Part shown: piece after piece, positions 18,849 to 26,660 of the stretch
How positions within the stretch are numbered: the stretch's first letter is position 1
Layout: each line of letters begins with the position of its first letter
Assembly: GCA_903830565.1 (NCBI GenBank)
Contig: CAIKUF010000146.1
Span: 19,045-83,044, forward strand
DNA: 64,000 bases
Reading direction: 5' to 3'
DNA from: an uncultured bacterium
GTDB lineage: Bacteria; Pseudomonadota; Gammaproteobacteria; Burkholderiales; Burkholderiaceae_C
Notes under the pieces: model-generated
What the model was told of the DNA's origin: nothing
Databases searched by the model: none
The model's input: the letters and a program-made list of their open reading frames with translations, nothing else
Program-made: the position numbers and the translations under genes

Positions 18849-19123
18849 AAAGCACACTCGTCGGGGGATGGCCAGACTGTCGTGCTTAAAAGTGGGGGCG
18901 AATATCCGTCTGCTGGTCGGTGCCCGCGCGGCAGACGAACGATGGCGCAGCACCGACGCATCGTTCCGAAGAACTACCGGGCCGGTTTTGCCATCGCGGA
19001 TTGCGTTGGATCAAACGGCACCGGTGAGCGCAGTCCTCAGACTCGCGCTGCTCGCGTCCGGGTTGCGATCCGTGGGTGAACCGGATGAGCCCGTCATCCC
19101 AAATGCTCAAGGAGGCTTCCGCC
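18849..19123. promoter_or_regulatory. divergent nar/hemerythrin promoter region with an FNR/Dnr-like box
   Basis: This 275-bp region separates narK1 (minus) from the hemerythrin operon (plus). At 19001-19014 lies TTGCG-TTGG-ATCAA, which matches the FNR/Dnr consensus TTGAT-N4-ATCAA at 8 of 10 positions, with one perfect half-site. It is about 150 bp from narK1 and 110 bp from the hemerythrin start, so which side it controls cannot be fixed by eye. No confident NarL heptamers were found. Confidence 0.5.
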
Positions 19124-19555
19124 ATGTCCACCACCGCCCCGCTCCAAAAGCATCACAAGCTCTGCGACGAGCTGTTCGCCGGCGCCGAGGAGGCCTGCGC
19201 CAAGGGCGACTGGGCGCAGGGCGCACGTTCCTTCGCGCGCCTACGTGAGCAGCTCGAAGCTCACTTCGTGAGCGAGGAGGAACTGCTGTTCCCGGCCTTC
19301 GAGGACGCGACCGGAATGGCCTCGGGCCCGACCGAGGTGATGCGCGGCGAGCACGCCCAGATGCGCGAGCTGCTCGAGCAGATGGCCGGCGCGCTGGCCG
19401 CCCAGGACGACGATGCCTTCGGCGGCTCCGCCGAGACATTGCTGATCCTGATGCAGCAGCACAACGTGAAGGAGGAGAACATCCTCTACCCGATGTGCGA
19501 CAACGTGCTCGGCGGGACGGGCATCGGCGCCGACCTGCAGGCGCGCCTGGGGTGA
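19124..19555 (+). CDS. hemerythrin domain protein (NO/O2-responsive type)
   Basis: The protein has 143 residues. It carries HHE-type ligand positions: H9/H10 in LQKHHKLCDELF, HFVSEEELLFPAFE, GEHAQMRELLEQM and QQHNVKEENILYPMCD. The pattern resembles small hemerythrins of denitrifiers. ATG 19124 is preceded by AAGGAGG (19109-19115) 8 nt upstream, so the upstream Met codons (19076) are unlikely. Its stop overlaps the GTG of the DUF2249 gene, and the operon is divergent from narK1 with an FNR-like site between. Confidence 0.8.
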   Translation: MSTTAPLQKHHKLCDELFAGAEEACAKGDWAQGARSFARLREQLEAHFVSEEELLFPAFEDATGMASGPTEVMRGEHAQMRELLEQMAGALAAQDDDAFGGSAETLLILMQQHNVKEENILYPMCDNVLGGTGIGADLQARLG

Positions 19556-19770
19556 CGACTGTCATCGACGGCCGCGGCATGGAGCCACCCGAGCCGCTGC
19601 AACTCGCGCTGCAGGCGCTGGACGAACTCGCCATGGGCGACGACGTGCTGATGCTGCTGTACTGCCAGCCGCAGCCGCTGTTCGCTGCGCTGAAGGAGCG
19701 CGGCTGCACCTGGACCGACACGCTGCGCGCCGACGGCACGCGCGAGATCCGGATTCAGCAGGCGCGCTGA
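19552..19770 (+). CDS. DUF2249 domain protein
   Basis: The protein has 72 residues from a GTG start that overlaps the hemerythrin stop (GTGA). The sequence VIDGRGMEPPEPLQLALQALDEL, then LLYCQPQPLFAALKERG and a final REIRIQQ strand, fits the DUF2249/TusA-like fold. Members commonly accompany hemerythrin and NnrS genes in denitrification loci; their function is unproven. An upstream Met at 19495 in the same frame lies inside the hemerythrin gene and is less likely. Confidence 0.7.
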   Translation: MTTVIDGRGMEPPEPLQLALQALDELAMGDDVLMLLYCQPQPLFAALKERGCTWTDTLRADGTREIRIQQAR

Positions 19771-19781
19771 CGCCTCAAGCG

Positions 19782-21068
19782 GTGGCTACCGGTCTGTCCT
19801 TCGAGCAGGCACCGCCGCTGTCGGTGCCCTACCGTTTTTTCCTCGCCGCGCCGTGCTTCGGCGTGCTGGCTGGGCTGCTGCTCGCGTGGTCGGGCGGCGA
19901 TGCGCTGGCCTCGCGCTGGACGGCGCAGGCGCTGGCGCTGACGCACCTGATCGCGCTCGGCTTCATGCTCCAGGCCATGTGCGGCGCACTGCTTCAGTTC
20001 ATCCCGGTGGCGGTGGGCGGCAACGTCTGGCGGCCGCGGCTCGTCGCGTGGGTCGTGCAGCCGCTGCTGCTCGTCGGCACGCTGCTGCTCGTCGCCGGCT
20101 GGCTCGGCGCAGGCGGCACCGCGTTTGCCGTCGCGGTGCCGATATTCCTGATGGCGATAGGGGTTCTGGCGGTGGCGGCGGGGTTCGCACTCTGGCAGAC
20201 GCCGGCCACCGGCATGACGCTGTGGACGATGCGGCTCGCGATTTCCGGTCTGGTCGCGACCGTGCTGCTGGGCAGCCTGCTCGCAGAGGCGCTGGCGCGG
20301 GGCCTGGTCGTGCCTTTCCTGCTGCTGACCGACATCCACCTGGCCTGGGGCCTGTGCGGCTGGGCGCTGATGCTGCTCGCCGCGGTGTCCTATCACGTGG
20401 TGCCGATGTTCCAGCTCACCAAGCCGTATCCGCTGTGGTTCACGCGCGCTTTCGGGCCGCTGCTGCTGACGCTGCTGCTCGCGTGGTCGGCGCAGCTTCT
20501 CATCGATGCCGCCGCGTGGCCGCTGTCGGTCGCGCTCGCGCTGCTCGCCGTCGGCTCGGTCTATGCCGTGCTGACGCTATGGCTGCAGCACACCCGGCTC
20601 CGGAAGACGGTCGATGCGACATCGCTGTACTTTCGCGTCGCGATGCTCTCGCTGCTGGCCTTCGTCGTGTCGGGCGTCGCGGTGCTGATGCTGCCGGCGC
20701 TGGCCGGTGACCCGCGCGCCGCGGTGTGGCTGGGCGTGCTGGCCCTGGTCGGCGTCTTCGTGTCGGCGATCACGGGGATGATGTACAAGATCCTGCCGTT
20801 TCTGAACTGGCTTCATCTGCAGCGCCTGGGCGCGCCGATGTCCGCGGTGCCGAACATGAAGAAGATGATTCCCGCCGCGGCCATGATGGGCCAGTTCCGC
20901 CTGCACGTGGCGGCTCTCGCGCTGTTGCTGCTTGCCACGCTGCAACCCCTGCTCGCGCGGCCGGCCGGCATTGCCGTGGCCGCGTCGTTCGCATGGCTGG
21001 GCTGGAATGTGCTCGGCGCGGCCAGGCGTTACCGGGCTTTCAAGGCGGGCATGGTCGCCGCCCTGTGA
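19782..21068 (+). CDS. 12-TM membrane protein, NnrS / oxidase subunit I-like
   Basis: The protein has 428 residues and about twelve hydrophobic segments spread over its length. Intramembrane histidines occur in ALTHLIALGFMLQAMCGALLQF (about 51-72) and in DIHLAWGLCGWALMLLAAVSYHVVPMF (about 183-209), reminiscent of haem- or copper-binding positions in NnrS and haem-copper oxidase subunit I. The start is GTG 19782, 11 bp after the DUF2249 gene. The hemerythrin-DUF2249-membrane protein order suggests NO stress or metal homeostasis, an inference from context. It could also be an unrelated permease. Confidence 0.6.
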   Translation: MATGLSFEQAPPLSVPYRFFLAAPCFGVLAGLLLAWSGGDALASRWTAQALALTHLIALGFMLQAMCGALLQFIPVAVGGNVWRPRLVAWVVQPLLLVGTLLLVAGWLGAGGTAFAVAVPIFLMAIGVLAVAAGFALWQTPATGMTLWTMRLAISGLVATVLLGSLLAEALARGLVVPFLLLTDIHLAWGLCGWALMLLAAVSYHVVPMFQLTKPYPLWFTRAFGPLLLTLLLAWSAQLLIDAAAWPLSVALALLAVGSVYAVLTLWLQHTRLRKTVDATSLYFRVAMLSLLAFVVSGVAVLMLPALAGDPRAAVWLGVLALVGVFVSAITGMMYKILPFLNWLHLQRLGAPMSAVPNMKKMIPAAAMMGQFRLHVAALALLLLATLQPLLARPAGIAVAASFAWLGWNVLGAARRYRAFKAGMVAAL

Positions 21069-21153
21069 AGCCCTTCGCTTCTGCCGGCGATGCGCAGGCG
21101 GAGATGCGCTTCTCGGCGGTACAGTCACCATTCGCGTTGAACGGAGACCCGCC

Positions 21154-22668
21154 CTGCAAGCTGCATCATCCCCCGCACTCGGCGCCGACGCTGCCACGCC
21201 CGGCGAGCGCGCCGCGCGCCAGGCCGAGGTCGTAGCCGCCCTCGCGGCGCTGCTGCCCGCGCGCTGCCTGCTCTGGCAGGCCGAGGACGTCGCGCCCTAC
21301 GAGTGCGACGGCCTCACCGCCTATCGCGCGCATCCGCTCGTCGTCGCGCTGCCCGAGACCGAGGCGCAGGTCGCCGCGCTGCTGCGCGCCTGCCAGGCGC
21401 TTGGCGTGCCGGTGGTCGCGCGCGGCGCGGGGACGGGCCTCTCGGGCGGGGCGACGCCGCACCGCATGGGCGTCACGCTCAGCCTCGCCAAGTTCAACCG
21501 CATCCTCAAAGTAGACGCCGCCGCGCGCACGGCGACCGTGCAATGCGGTGTGCGCAACCTCGCCATCAGCGAGGCCGCCGCGGCGCATGGCCTCTACTAC
21601 GCGCCCGACCCGAGCAGCCAGATCGCCTGCACCATCGGCGGCAACGTGGCCGAGAACGCGGGCGGCGTGCATTGCCTGAAGTACGGCCTGACACTGCACA
21701 ACGTGCTGCGCGTGAAGGGCTATACGGCCGAAGGCGATGAAATCGTGTTCGGCGGCGAGGCGCTCGATGTGCCGGGCCTGGACTTGCTGCCGCTCGTGAT
21801 CGGCAGCGAAGGCATGCTCGCGGTGGTGACCGAGGTCACCGTCAAGCTCGTTCCCAAGCCGCTGCTGGCGCGCTGCATCGTCGCCAGCTTCGACGACATC
21901 CGCCTAGCGGGCGACGCGGTGGCTGGCATCATCGCCGCTGGCATTCTTCCGGCGGGCCTGGAGATGATGGACCAGCCGATGACGGCGGCCGTCGAGGACT
22001 TCGTCCACGCCGGCTACGACCTGGGCGCCAAGGCCATCCTGCTCTGCGAGAGCGACGGCACGCCGGAGGAAGTGCACGAAGAGATCAACCGCATGCTGGG
22101 CGTGCTGAGCGGCGCCGGCGCGACGCGCGTCGAGGTGAGCCGCGACGAGGCGCAGCGCCTGAAGTTCTGGAGCGGGCGCAAGAACGCCTTTCCGGCGAGC
22201 GGGCGCCTGAGCCCCGACTACATGTGCATGGACTCGACGATCCCGCGTCGGCGCCTGGCCGACATGCTGCTCGCGATCGCCGAGATGGAGATCAAGTACG
22301 GTCTGCGCTGCGTCAACGTCTTTCACGCCGGCGACGGCAACCTGCATCCGCTGATCCTCTTCGATGGCAAGGTCGCCGACGAGTTGCGCCGCTGCGAGCT
22401 CTTCGGCGCCGACATCCTCGAGACCAGCGTTCGCATGGGCGGCACCGTCACCGGCGAGCACGGCGTCGGCGTCGAGAAGCTGGGCTCGATGTGCGTGCAG
22501 TTCACGCCCGCCGAGCTCGAACAGATGGCCGCCGTCAAGCGCGCGTTCGACCCGCAGTCGCTGCTCAACCCGGGCAAGGTGATCCCGACGCTGCAGCGTT
22601 GCGCCGAGGGCGGCAAGATGCACGTGAAGAAGGGCTTGCTGCCATTCCCCGAACTGGAGCGCTTCTGA
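21154..22668 (+). CDS. glcD: glycolate oxidase subunit GlcD (FAD-linked)
   Basis: The protein has about 504 residues (E. coli GlcD 499). FAD-binding type 4 motifs are present: LVVALPETEAQVAALL, VVARGAGTGLSGGATPH, DPSSQIACTIGGNVAENAGG and, near the end, VNVFHAGDGNLHPLILFD plus GEHGVGVEKL. It oxidises glycolate (or D-lactate) to glyoxylate with GlcE and GlcF. The start is uncertain: no ATG or GTG fits the family N-terminus, and the best candidate is a CTG at 21154 with GGAGA 6 nt upstream. The frame is open further upstream. Confidence 0.9.
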   Translation: MQAASSPALGADAATPGERAARQAEVVAALAALLPARCLLWQAEDVAPYECDGLTAYRAHPLVVALPETEAQVAALLRACQALGVPVVARGAGTGLSGGATPHRMGVTLSLAKFNRILKVDAAARTATVQCGVRNLAISEAAAAHGLYYAPDPSSQIACTIGGNVAENAGGVHCLKYGLTLHNVLRVKGYTAEGDEIVFGGEALDVPGLDLLPLVIGSEGMLAVVTEVTVKLVPKPLLARCIVASFDDIRLAGDAVAGIIAAGILPAGLEMMDQPMTAAVEDFVHAGYDLGAKAILLCESDGTPEEVHEEINRMLGVLSGAGATRVEVSRDEAQRLKFWSGRKNAFPASGRLSPDYMCMDSTIPRRRLADMLLAIAEMEIKYGLRCVNVFHAGDGNLHPLILFDGKVADELRRCELFGADILETSVRMGGTVTGEHGVGVEKLGSMCVQFTPAELEQMAAVKRAFDPQSLLNPGKVIPTLQRCAEGGKMHVKKGLLPFPELERF

Positions 22669-22674
22669 AATGAC

Positions 22675-22742
22675 GCCCCCAAGCTCGCATTCGCTCGCTG
22701 CCCCCCGAGGGGGCGCTCAGTGGCTTCGGACGGCCGGGCGCC
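22675..22742. repeat. dispersed palindromic repeat, family A, copy 2 (glcD-glcE gap)
   Basis: This is the reverse complement of the element at 10372-10441: CCCCCAAGCTCGC, then GCTGCCCCCCGAGGGGGCGC, with further similarity through CTTCGGACGGCCGGGC. Here it is followed by a perfect 9-bp inverted repeat CTCAGTGGC (22716-22724) / GCCACTGAG (22740-22748) that reaches the glcE start codon. The hairpin could limit read-through or expose the glcE initiation site. Confidence 0.75.
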
Positions 22743-22748
22743 ACTGAG

Positions 22749-23873
22749 ATGGACGCGGCGCTCGCGCAACTCGTCGATCAGGTGCTGAGCGCACGCGCGC
22801 AGCGCGGCGTGCTGGACATCCGCGGCAGCGGCAGCAAGGCCTTCTACGGCGAGGCCGCGCGCGGCGAGGCGCTGGACGCGACGGCGCTCGCCGGCATCTC
22901 GAGCTACGAACCGACCGAGCTCGTCGTCAGCGCACGTTGCGGCACGACGCTGGCCGAGCTTGAAGCGGCGCTCGCCGAGCGAGGCCAATGCCTGCCCTTC
23001 GAGCCGCCGCACTTCGGGCCTGGTGCCACGGTGGGTGGGATGGTCGCGACGGGGCTTTCCGGCCCGGCGCGCGCCAGCGTCGGCGCCGTGCGCGACTACG
23101 TGCTCGGCGCGACGCTGCTCAGCGGCCGCGGCGAGGTGCTGAGCTTCGGTGGGCAGGTGATCAAGAACGTCGCCGGCTACGACGTGTCGCGCCTGCTCGC
23201 GGGCTCGCTCGGCATGCTGGGCGTGATCTGCGAGGTCTCGCTGAAGGTGGTGCCTGCTGCCCGCGCGACGGCGACGTTGCGCTTCGACCTTGCACAAGCC
23301 GCGGCCCTCGCGCAGCTCAACGCCTGGGCCGGCAAGCCGCTGCCGATCAACGCCAGCGCGTGGTGGGAGGGCACGCTGGTGCTGCGCCTGCGCGGCGCCG
23401 CGGCGGCGGTCGATGCGGCCGTCGCCGCGCTCGGCGGCGAGCGCATTGCCGACGAGCACGCAGCCGCGTTCTGGAACGGCCTGCGCGAGCAGACCGACGA
23501 GTATTTCGTCGCCGCGCTGCGTGCGATCGAGTCCGACGCCGAGGCGCGCCTGTGGCGCCTCTCGCTGCCGCAGACGGCGCCGCCGCTCGCGCTGATGGGC
23601 GATCAGCTCATCGAGTGGGGCGGCGCGCAGCGCTGGCTCGTCAGCAGCGCGCCGGCAGCCGAGGTTCGGCAGGCTGCGGCGCGCGCGGGCGGCCACGCGA
23701 CGGTGTTTCGCGGCGACAAGTCGGTCGGCGCGTTCACGCCGTTGACGCCGACGCTGGCACGCATCCAGCACCAGCTCGCACTGGCCTTCGACCCCGACCA
23801 GGTCTTCGCGACCGGCCGCCTGATGGCCGCGCCGCCAGCCGCAGTAAGCAGGAGCGACGATGGCGCTGCCTGA
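22749..23873 (+). CDS. glcE: glycolate oxidase subunit GlcE (FAD-binding)
   Basis: The protein has 374 residues. It resembles a shorter FAD-binding type 4 domain: LDIRGSGSKAFYG, EPTELVVSARCGTTLAELE, FEPPHFGPGATVGGMVATGLSGP and QVIKNVAGYDVSRLLAGSLG. GlcE is the second flavoprotein-like subunit of membrane-associated glycolate oxidase. The ATG follows the palindromic repeat directly and has no strong Shine-Dalgarno sequence, so translation may depend on the hairpin context. The methyltransferase gene begins inside its last codons. Confidence 0.92.
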   Translation: MDAALAQLVDQVLSARAQRGVLDIRGSGSKAFYGEAARGEALDATALAGISSYEPTELVVSARCGTTLAELEAALAERGQCLPFEPPHFGPGATVGGMVATGLSGPARASVGAVRDYVLGATLLSGRGEVLSFGGQVIKNVAGYDVSRLLAGSLGMLGVICEVSLKVVPAARATATLRFDLAQAAALAQLNAWAGKPLPINASAWWEGTLVLRLRGAAAAVDAAVAALGGERIADEHAAAFWNGLREQTDEYFVAALRAIESDAEARLWRLSLPQTAPPLALMGDQLIEWGGAQRWLVSSAPAAEVRQAAARAGGHATVFRGDKSVGAFTPLTPTLARIQHQLALAFDPDQVFATGRLMAAPPAAVSRSDDGAA

Positions 23874-24537
23874 CACCGTGGCGATCGAACACAGCATGGC
23901 CGCGTACTACGCGCGCCGCGCGGCGTACTACGAGCGCGTCTATCACAAGCCCGAGCGTCAGAGTGATCTGCGCGCCATCGAGACCTCGCTGGCCGCGCAG
24001 TTCGCGCATCGGCGCGTGCTCGAGATCGCCTGCGGCACCGGTTGGTGGACGCCGCACGGCGCGCGGCTCGCCAAGTCGTGGCTGGCGACCGACCTCAGCC
24101 CCGAGACGATGACCGTCGCGCGCGCCAAGCCGCTGCCGGCCGGCAAGGTCGATTTCCGCGCCGTCGACGCCTACACGCTGGCCGGGCTGGATGACGCTGC
24201 GCCGTTCGACGCCGCCTTCGCCGGCTGCTGGTGGTCGCACGTGCCGCTGGCGCGCTTGGCGGCGTGGCTGGCGACGCTTCATTCGCGCCTGACGCCGGGC
24301 GCGCGGGTGGTGATGCTCGACAACAGCTTCGTGCAGGTCAGCAACACGCCGATCTCGCGCACCGACGCCGACGGCAACACCTACCAACTGCGCAGCCTGG
24401 ACGACGGCGCGACGCACGAAGTGCTGAAGAACTTCCCGAGCCCGGAGCAGGTCTTCGCCGCGCTCGGCCCGCGGGCGCGGGACCCAAAGTGGACCGGGTA
24501 CACGCACTACTGGGTGCTCTCCTACGACCTGGCCTGA
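23860..24537 (+). CDS. class I SAM-dependent methyltransferase
   Basis: The protein has 225 residues. Motif I is VLEIACGTGWWTPH (about 53-66), followed by ATDLSPETM (motif II) and FDAAFAGCWWSHVP (motif IV). The family acts on small molecules or proteins; the substrate cannot be read. It overlaps glcE by 14 bp, and its TGA overlaps the glcF ATG (TGATG), so it is embedded in the glc operon. This position is unusual and may indicate a role linked to glycolate oxidase or only co-expression. Confidence 0.8.
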   Translation: MALPDTVAIEHSMAAYYARRAAYYERVYHKPERQSDLRAIETSLAAQFAHRRVLEIACGTGWWTPHGARLAKSWLATDLSPETMTVARAKPLPAGKVDFRAVDAYTLAGLDDAAPFDAAFAGCWWSHVPLARLAAWLATLHSRLTPGARVVMLDNSFVQVSNTPISRTDADGNTYQLRSLDDGATHEVLKNFPSPEQVFAALGPRARDPKWTGYTHYWVLSYDLA

Positions 24538-25790
24538 TGCAGACCCACCTCGCCCCCGAATTCAAAGGCACGCGCGACGGCGAGGCGGCCGAGGCCATCC
24601 TGCGCAAGTGCGTGCATTGCGGCTTCTGCACCGCGACCTGCCCGACTTACCAGTTGCTCGGCGACGAGCTCGACGGGCCGCGCGGGCGCATCTACCTGAT
24701 GAAGGAGGTGCTCGAAGGCGCGCCGGTCACGCGCAGCACGCAACTGCACCTGGACCGCTGCCTCACGTGCCTGAACTGCGAGACCACCTGCCCGTCGGGC
24801 GTGCAGTACGGGCACCTGGTCGACATCGGCCGGCGCATCGTCGATCGCAAGGTCGAGCGGCCCGGCGGCGAGAAGGCGATTCGCACGGCGCTCAAGGCCG
24901 GCCTCACGTCGCCGCTGTTCGGCCCCGCGATGAAGCTCGGGCAACTCTTTCGCCCGCTGCTGCCGGCAGCGCTGAAGGACAAGGTGCCGCAAGCGTCCGC
25001 GGCGCGATCGCGCCTGTGGCCGCGGCGCACGCACCCGCGCAAGGTGCTGCTGCTGCTGGGCTGCGTGCAGCCGGCGATGCTGCCGGGCATCAACAGCGCG
25101 ACGGCGCGCGTGCTCGACGCCGCCGGCATCCAGACCCTGGTCGCCGACGGCGCCGGTTGCTGCGGCGCGCTGCGCGCCCACCTTGGCGACCAGGCCGGCG
25201 GGCTGGCCGACGCGCGGCGCAACATCGACGCCTGGTGGCCGCAAGTAGCCGCGGGCGAGGTCGAGTCGATCGTGATGAACGCATCGGCCTGCGGCCTGGC
25301 GGTGAAGGAATACGGCCACGCGCTGGCGCACGACGCCGCCTACGCCGACAAGGCCGCGCGCGTCGCCGCACTCACGCGCGACGTGAGCGAGCTGCTGCCG
25401 GATCTGATCGAGCGCCTGCGCCCGTTGCTGGCGGCGAAGCGCCCCGCCGCGCGACTCGTCTTTCACCCGCCGTGCACCTTGCAGCACGGCCAGCGCTTGC
25501 GCGGCGGCGTCGAGAGCTGCCTCACACAACTCGGTTTCGACGTTAGGCTGGCGGCCCGCGAGAGCCACTTCTGCTGCGGCTCGGCCGGCACCTACTCGGT
25601 GCTGCAGCCGGGGCTCGCCACCGCGCTGCGCGACCGCAAGCTCGGCAACCTGGCGCCGACCGCAGGCGAGGTCATCGTCTCGGCCAACATCGGCTGCATC
25701 CAGCATCTGCAGACCGGCACCGCAACGCCGGTGCGGCACTGGGTGGAAGTGCTGGACGAGGCGCTGACAGCCGCACAATCCAGCCGATGA
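24537..25790 (+). CDS. glcF: glycolate oxidase iron-sulphur subunit GlcF
   Basis: The protein has 417 residues. Two [4Fe-4S] motifs lie in the N-terminal part, CVHCGFCTATCP (about 25-36) and CLTCLNCETTCP (about 78-89). Two CCG-type domains follow (GCCGALRAHLGD and HFCCGSAGTYSVLQP), as in GlcF, LutA and HdrD proteins. It passes electrons from the flavin subunits to the quinone pool. ATG 24537 overlaps the preceding stop. Confidence 0.93.
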   Translation: MQTHLAPEFKGTRDGEAAEAILRKCVHCGFCTATCPTYQLLGDELDGPRGRIYLMKEVLEGAPVTRSTQLHLDRCLTCLNCETTCPSGVQYGHLVDIGRRIVDRKVERPGGEKAIRTALKAGLTSPLFGPAMKLGQLFRPLLPAALKDKVPQASAARSRLWPRRTHPRKVLLLLGCVQPAMLPGINSATARVLDAAGIQTLVADGAGCCGALRAHLGDQAGGLADARRNIDAWWPQVAAGEVESIVMNASACGLAVKEYGHALAHDAAYADKAARVAALTRDVSELLPDLIERLRPLLAAKRPAARLVFHPPCTLQHGQRLRGGVESCLTQLGFDVRLAARESHFCCGSAGTYSVLQPGLATALRDRKLGNLAPTAGEVIVSANIGCIQHLQTGTATPVRHWVEVLDEALTAAQSSR

Positions 25791-26194
25791 ACACACCCCT
25801 CATCCAGGTCTCGGGGCTTGCACACATCGGTGTGCGCGTGCATGAGCTCGAGCGCTCGGTTCGCTTCTACGCACTGCTCGGCTTCGCCAAGACCGCCGGC
25901 CCCATCGGCCCAGAGCCGGTCGCGATCCTCGAGCACCCTTCGGGGCTGGAGATCAACCTTGTGCTCAACGCGCCGAGCGCGCGCGAGCCGAACGTCCTGA
26001 TGGACGTGCCCGAGAAGCACCCCGGGATCACGCACTTCGCCCTCTTGTGCCCCGACGTCATCGCGGCCAAGGAGCATCTCGCGGCGGCCGGCATTTCACT
26101 CAGTGGCGGCCCGGTTCGCTTCGGACCGGCAGCGCAGGGCATCTTCGTTCGCGATCCCGATGGAAACGTCATCGAGCTGCATCAACGCGGCTGA
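25787..26194 (+). CDS. VOC-family (glyoxalase/bleomycin-resistance-like) protein
   Basis: The protein has 135 residues. Features are GLAHIGVRVHELERSVRFYALLGF (metal His and first beta-alpha unit), GLEINLVLN and the final FVRDPDGNVIELHQ with a metal-ligand Glu. This is the VOC paired beta-alpha-beta-beta-beta fold of glyoxalase I and related enzymes. It overlaps glcF by 4 bp (ATGA), making it the last gene of the glycolate operon. A role in detoxifying glyoxylate-derived aldehydes is a guess. Confidence 0.8.
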   Translation: MNTPLIQVSGLAHIGVRVHELERSVRFYALLGFAKTAGPIGPEPVAILEHPSGLEINLVLNAPSAREPNVLMDVPEKHPGITHFALLCPDVIAAKEHLAAAGISLSGGPVRFGPAAQGIFVRDPDGNVIELHQRG

Positions 26195-26477
26195 GCACTC
26201 GCCATGTGAGAGCCGCCGGCACCGTGACGCGCTGCCTCAGCGGATTCGAAGCACATTGCCCACAAGTGCAATCGACCCGCGCTGCGGAGGTGTCGGTCAA
26301 GGGTCGGGAACGACGGTCTGCGCACATTCGCGGCGCGGCCATTCGGTGCTTCTTCGAGGCCGCCCCGCGGCTGGAGTGTCGGCGCTCCTATCGGATTCCC
26401 CAGGTCTCGCCGTTTGGGTCTCGCCTCGCCACCTTTTGGAGCTAGCATTACGTCCGATTCGTCGGATCGATGCCGAG
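26195..26477. promoter_or_regulatory. gap upstream of the sugar cluster with a small palindrome
   Basis: About 283 bases follow the glycolate operon. No gene is evident. A perfect inverted repeat TCCGA-TTCG-TCGGA (26453-26466) lies 11 bp before the remnant LacI start; it may be an operator or the remains of one. The frames crossing the gap lack codon bias or recognisable motifs. Confidence 0.35.
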
Positions 26478-26660
26478 ATGCAGAGTGCCCCCAGCCTGGT
26501 TGACGTCGCACGCGAGGCCGGGATAAGCCCGGATGCCACTGGCCGAGCGCTCCGTGGGCATGTTGGCCTGCACCGGCGCGCGGGCAGGTCCACCGTCAAG
26601 CGCTTCTTCGTCGAACCGGCCTCGCGCCGGCCGTGCTCCATTGAGGGCATGCCGCCATGA
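26478..26660 (+). pseudogene. remnant of a LacI-family regulator (HTH only)
   Basis: The 60-codon frame begins MQSAPSLVDVAREAGISP and continues DATGRALRGH, which matches the helix-turn-helix of LacI-family repressors (typically xLxDVAxxAGVSxATVSRxLNG). After the HTH the similarity stops; the rest is Arg-rich and unrelated, and the ~280-residue sugar-binding domain is absent. The stop overlaps the xylB ATG (ATGA). It is either a decayed regulator with a large deletion or a short free-standing HTH peptide. An intact LacI gene lies at 31839. Confidence 0.5.

Noticed and set aside
17163..19079. 638-codon frame opposite narK1/narK2
   Set aside because: Runs across two transporter genes and the promoter region; His/Gln/Arg/Asp-rich composition fits a codon-mirror of membrane-protein DNA.
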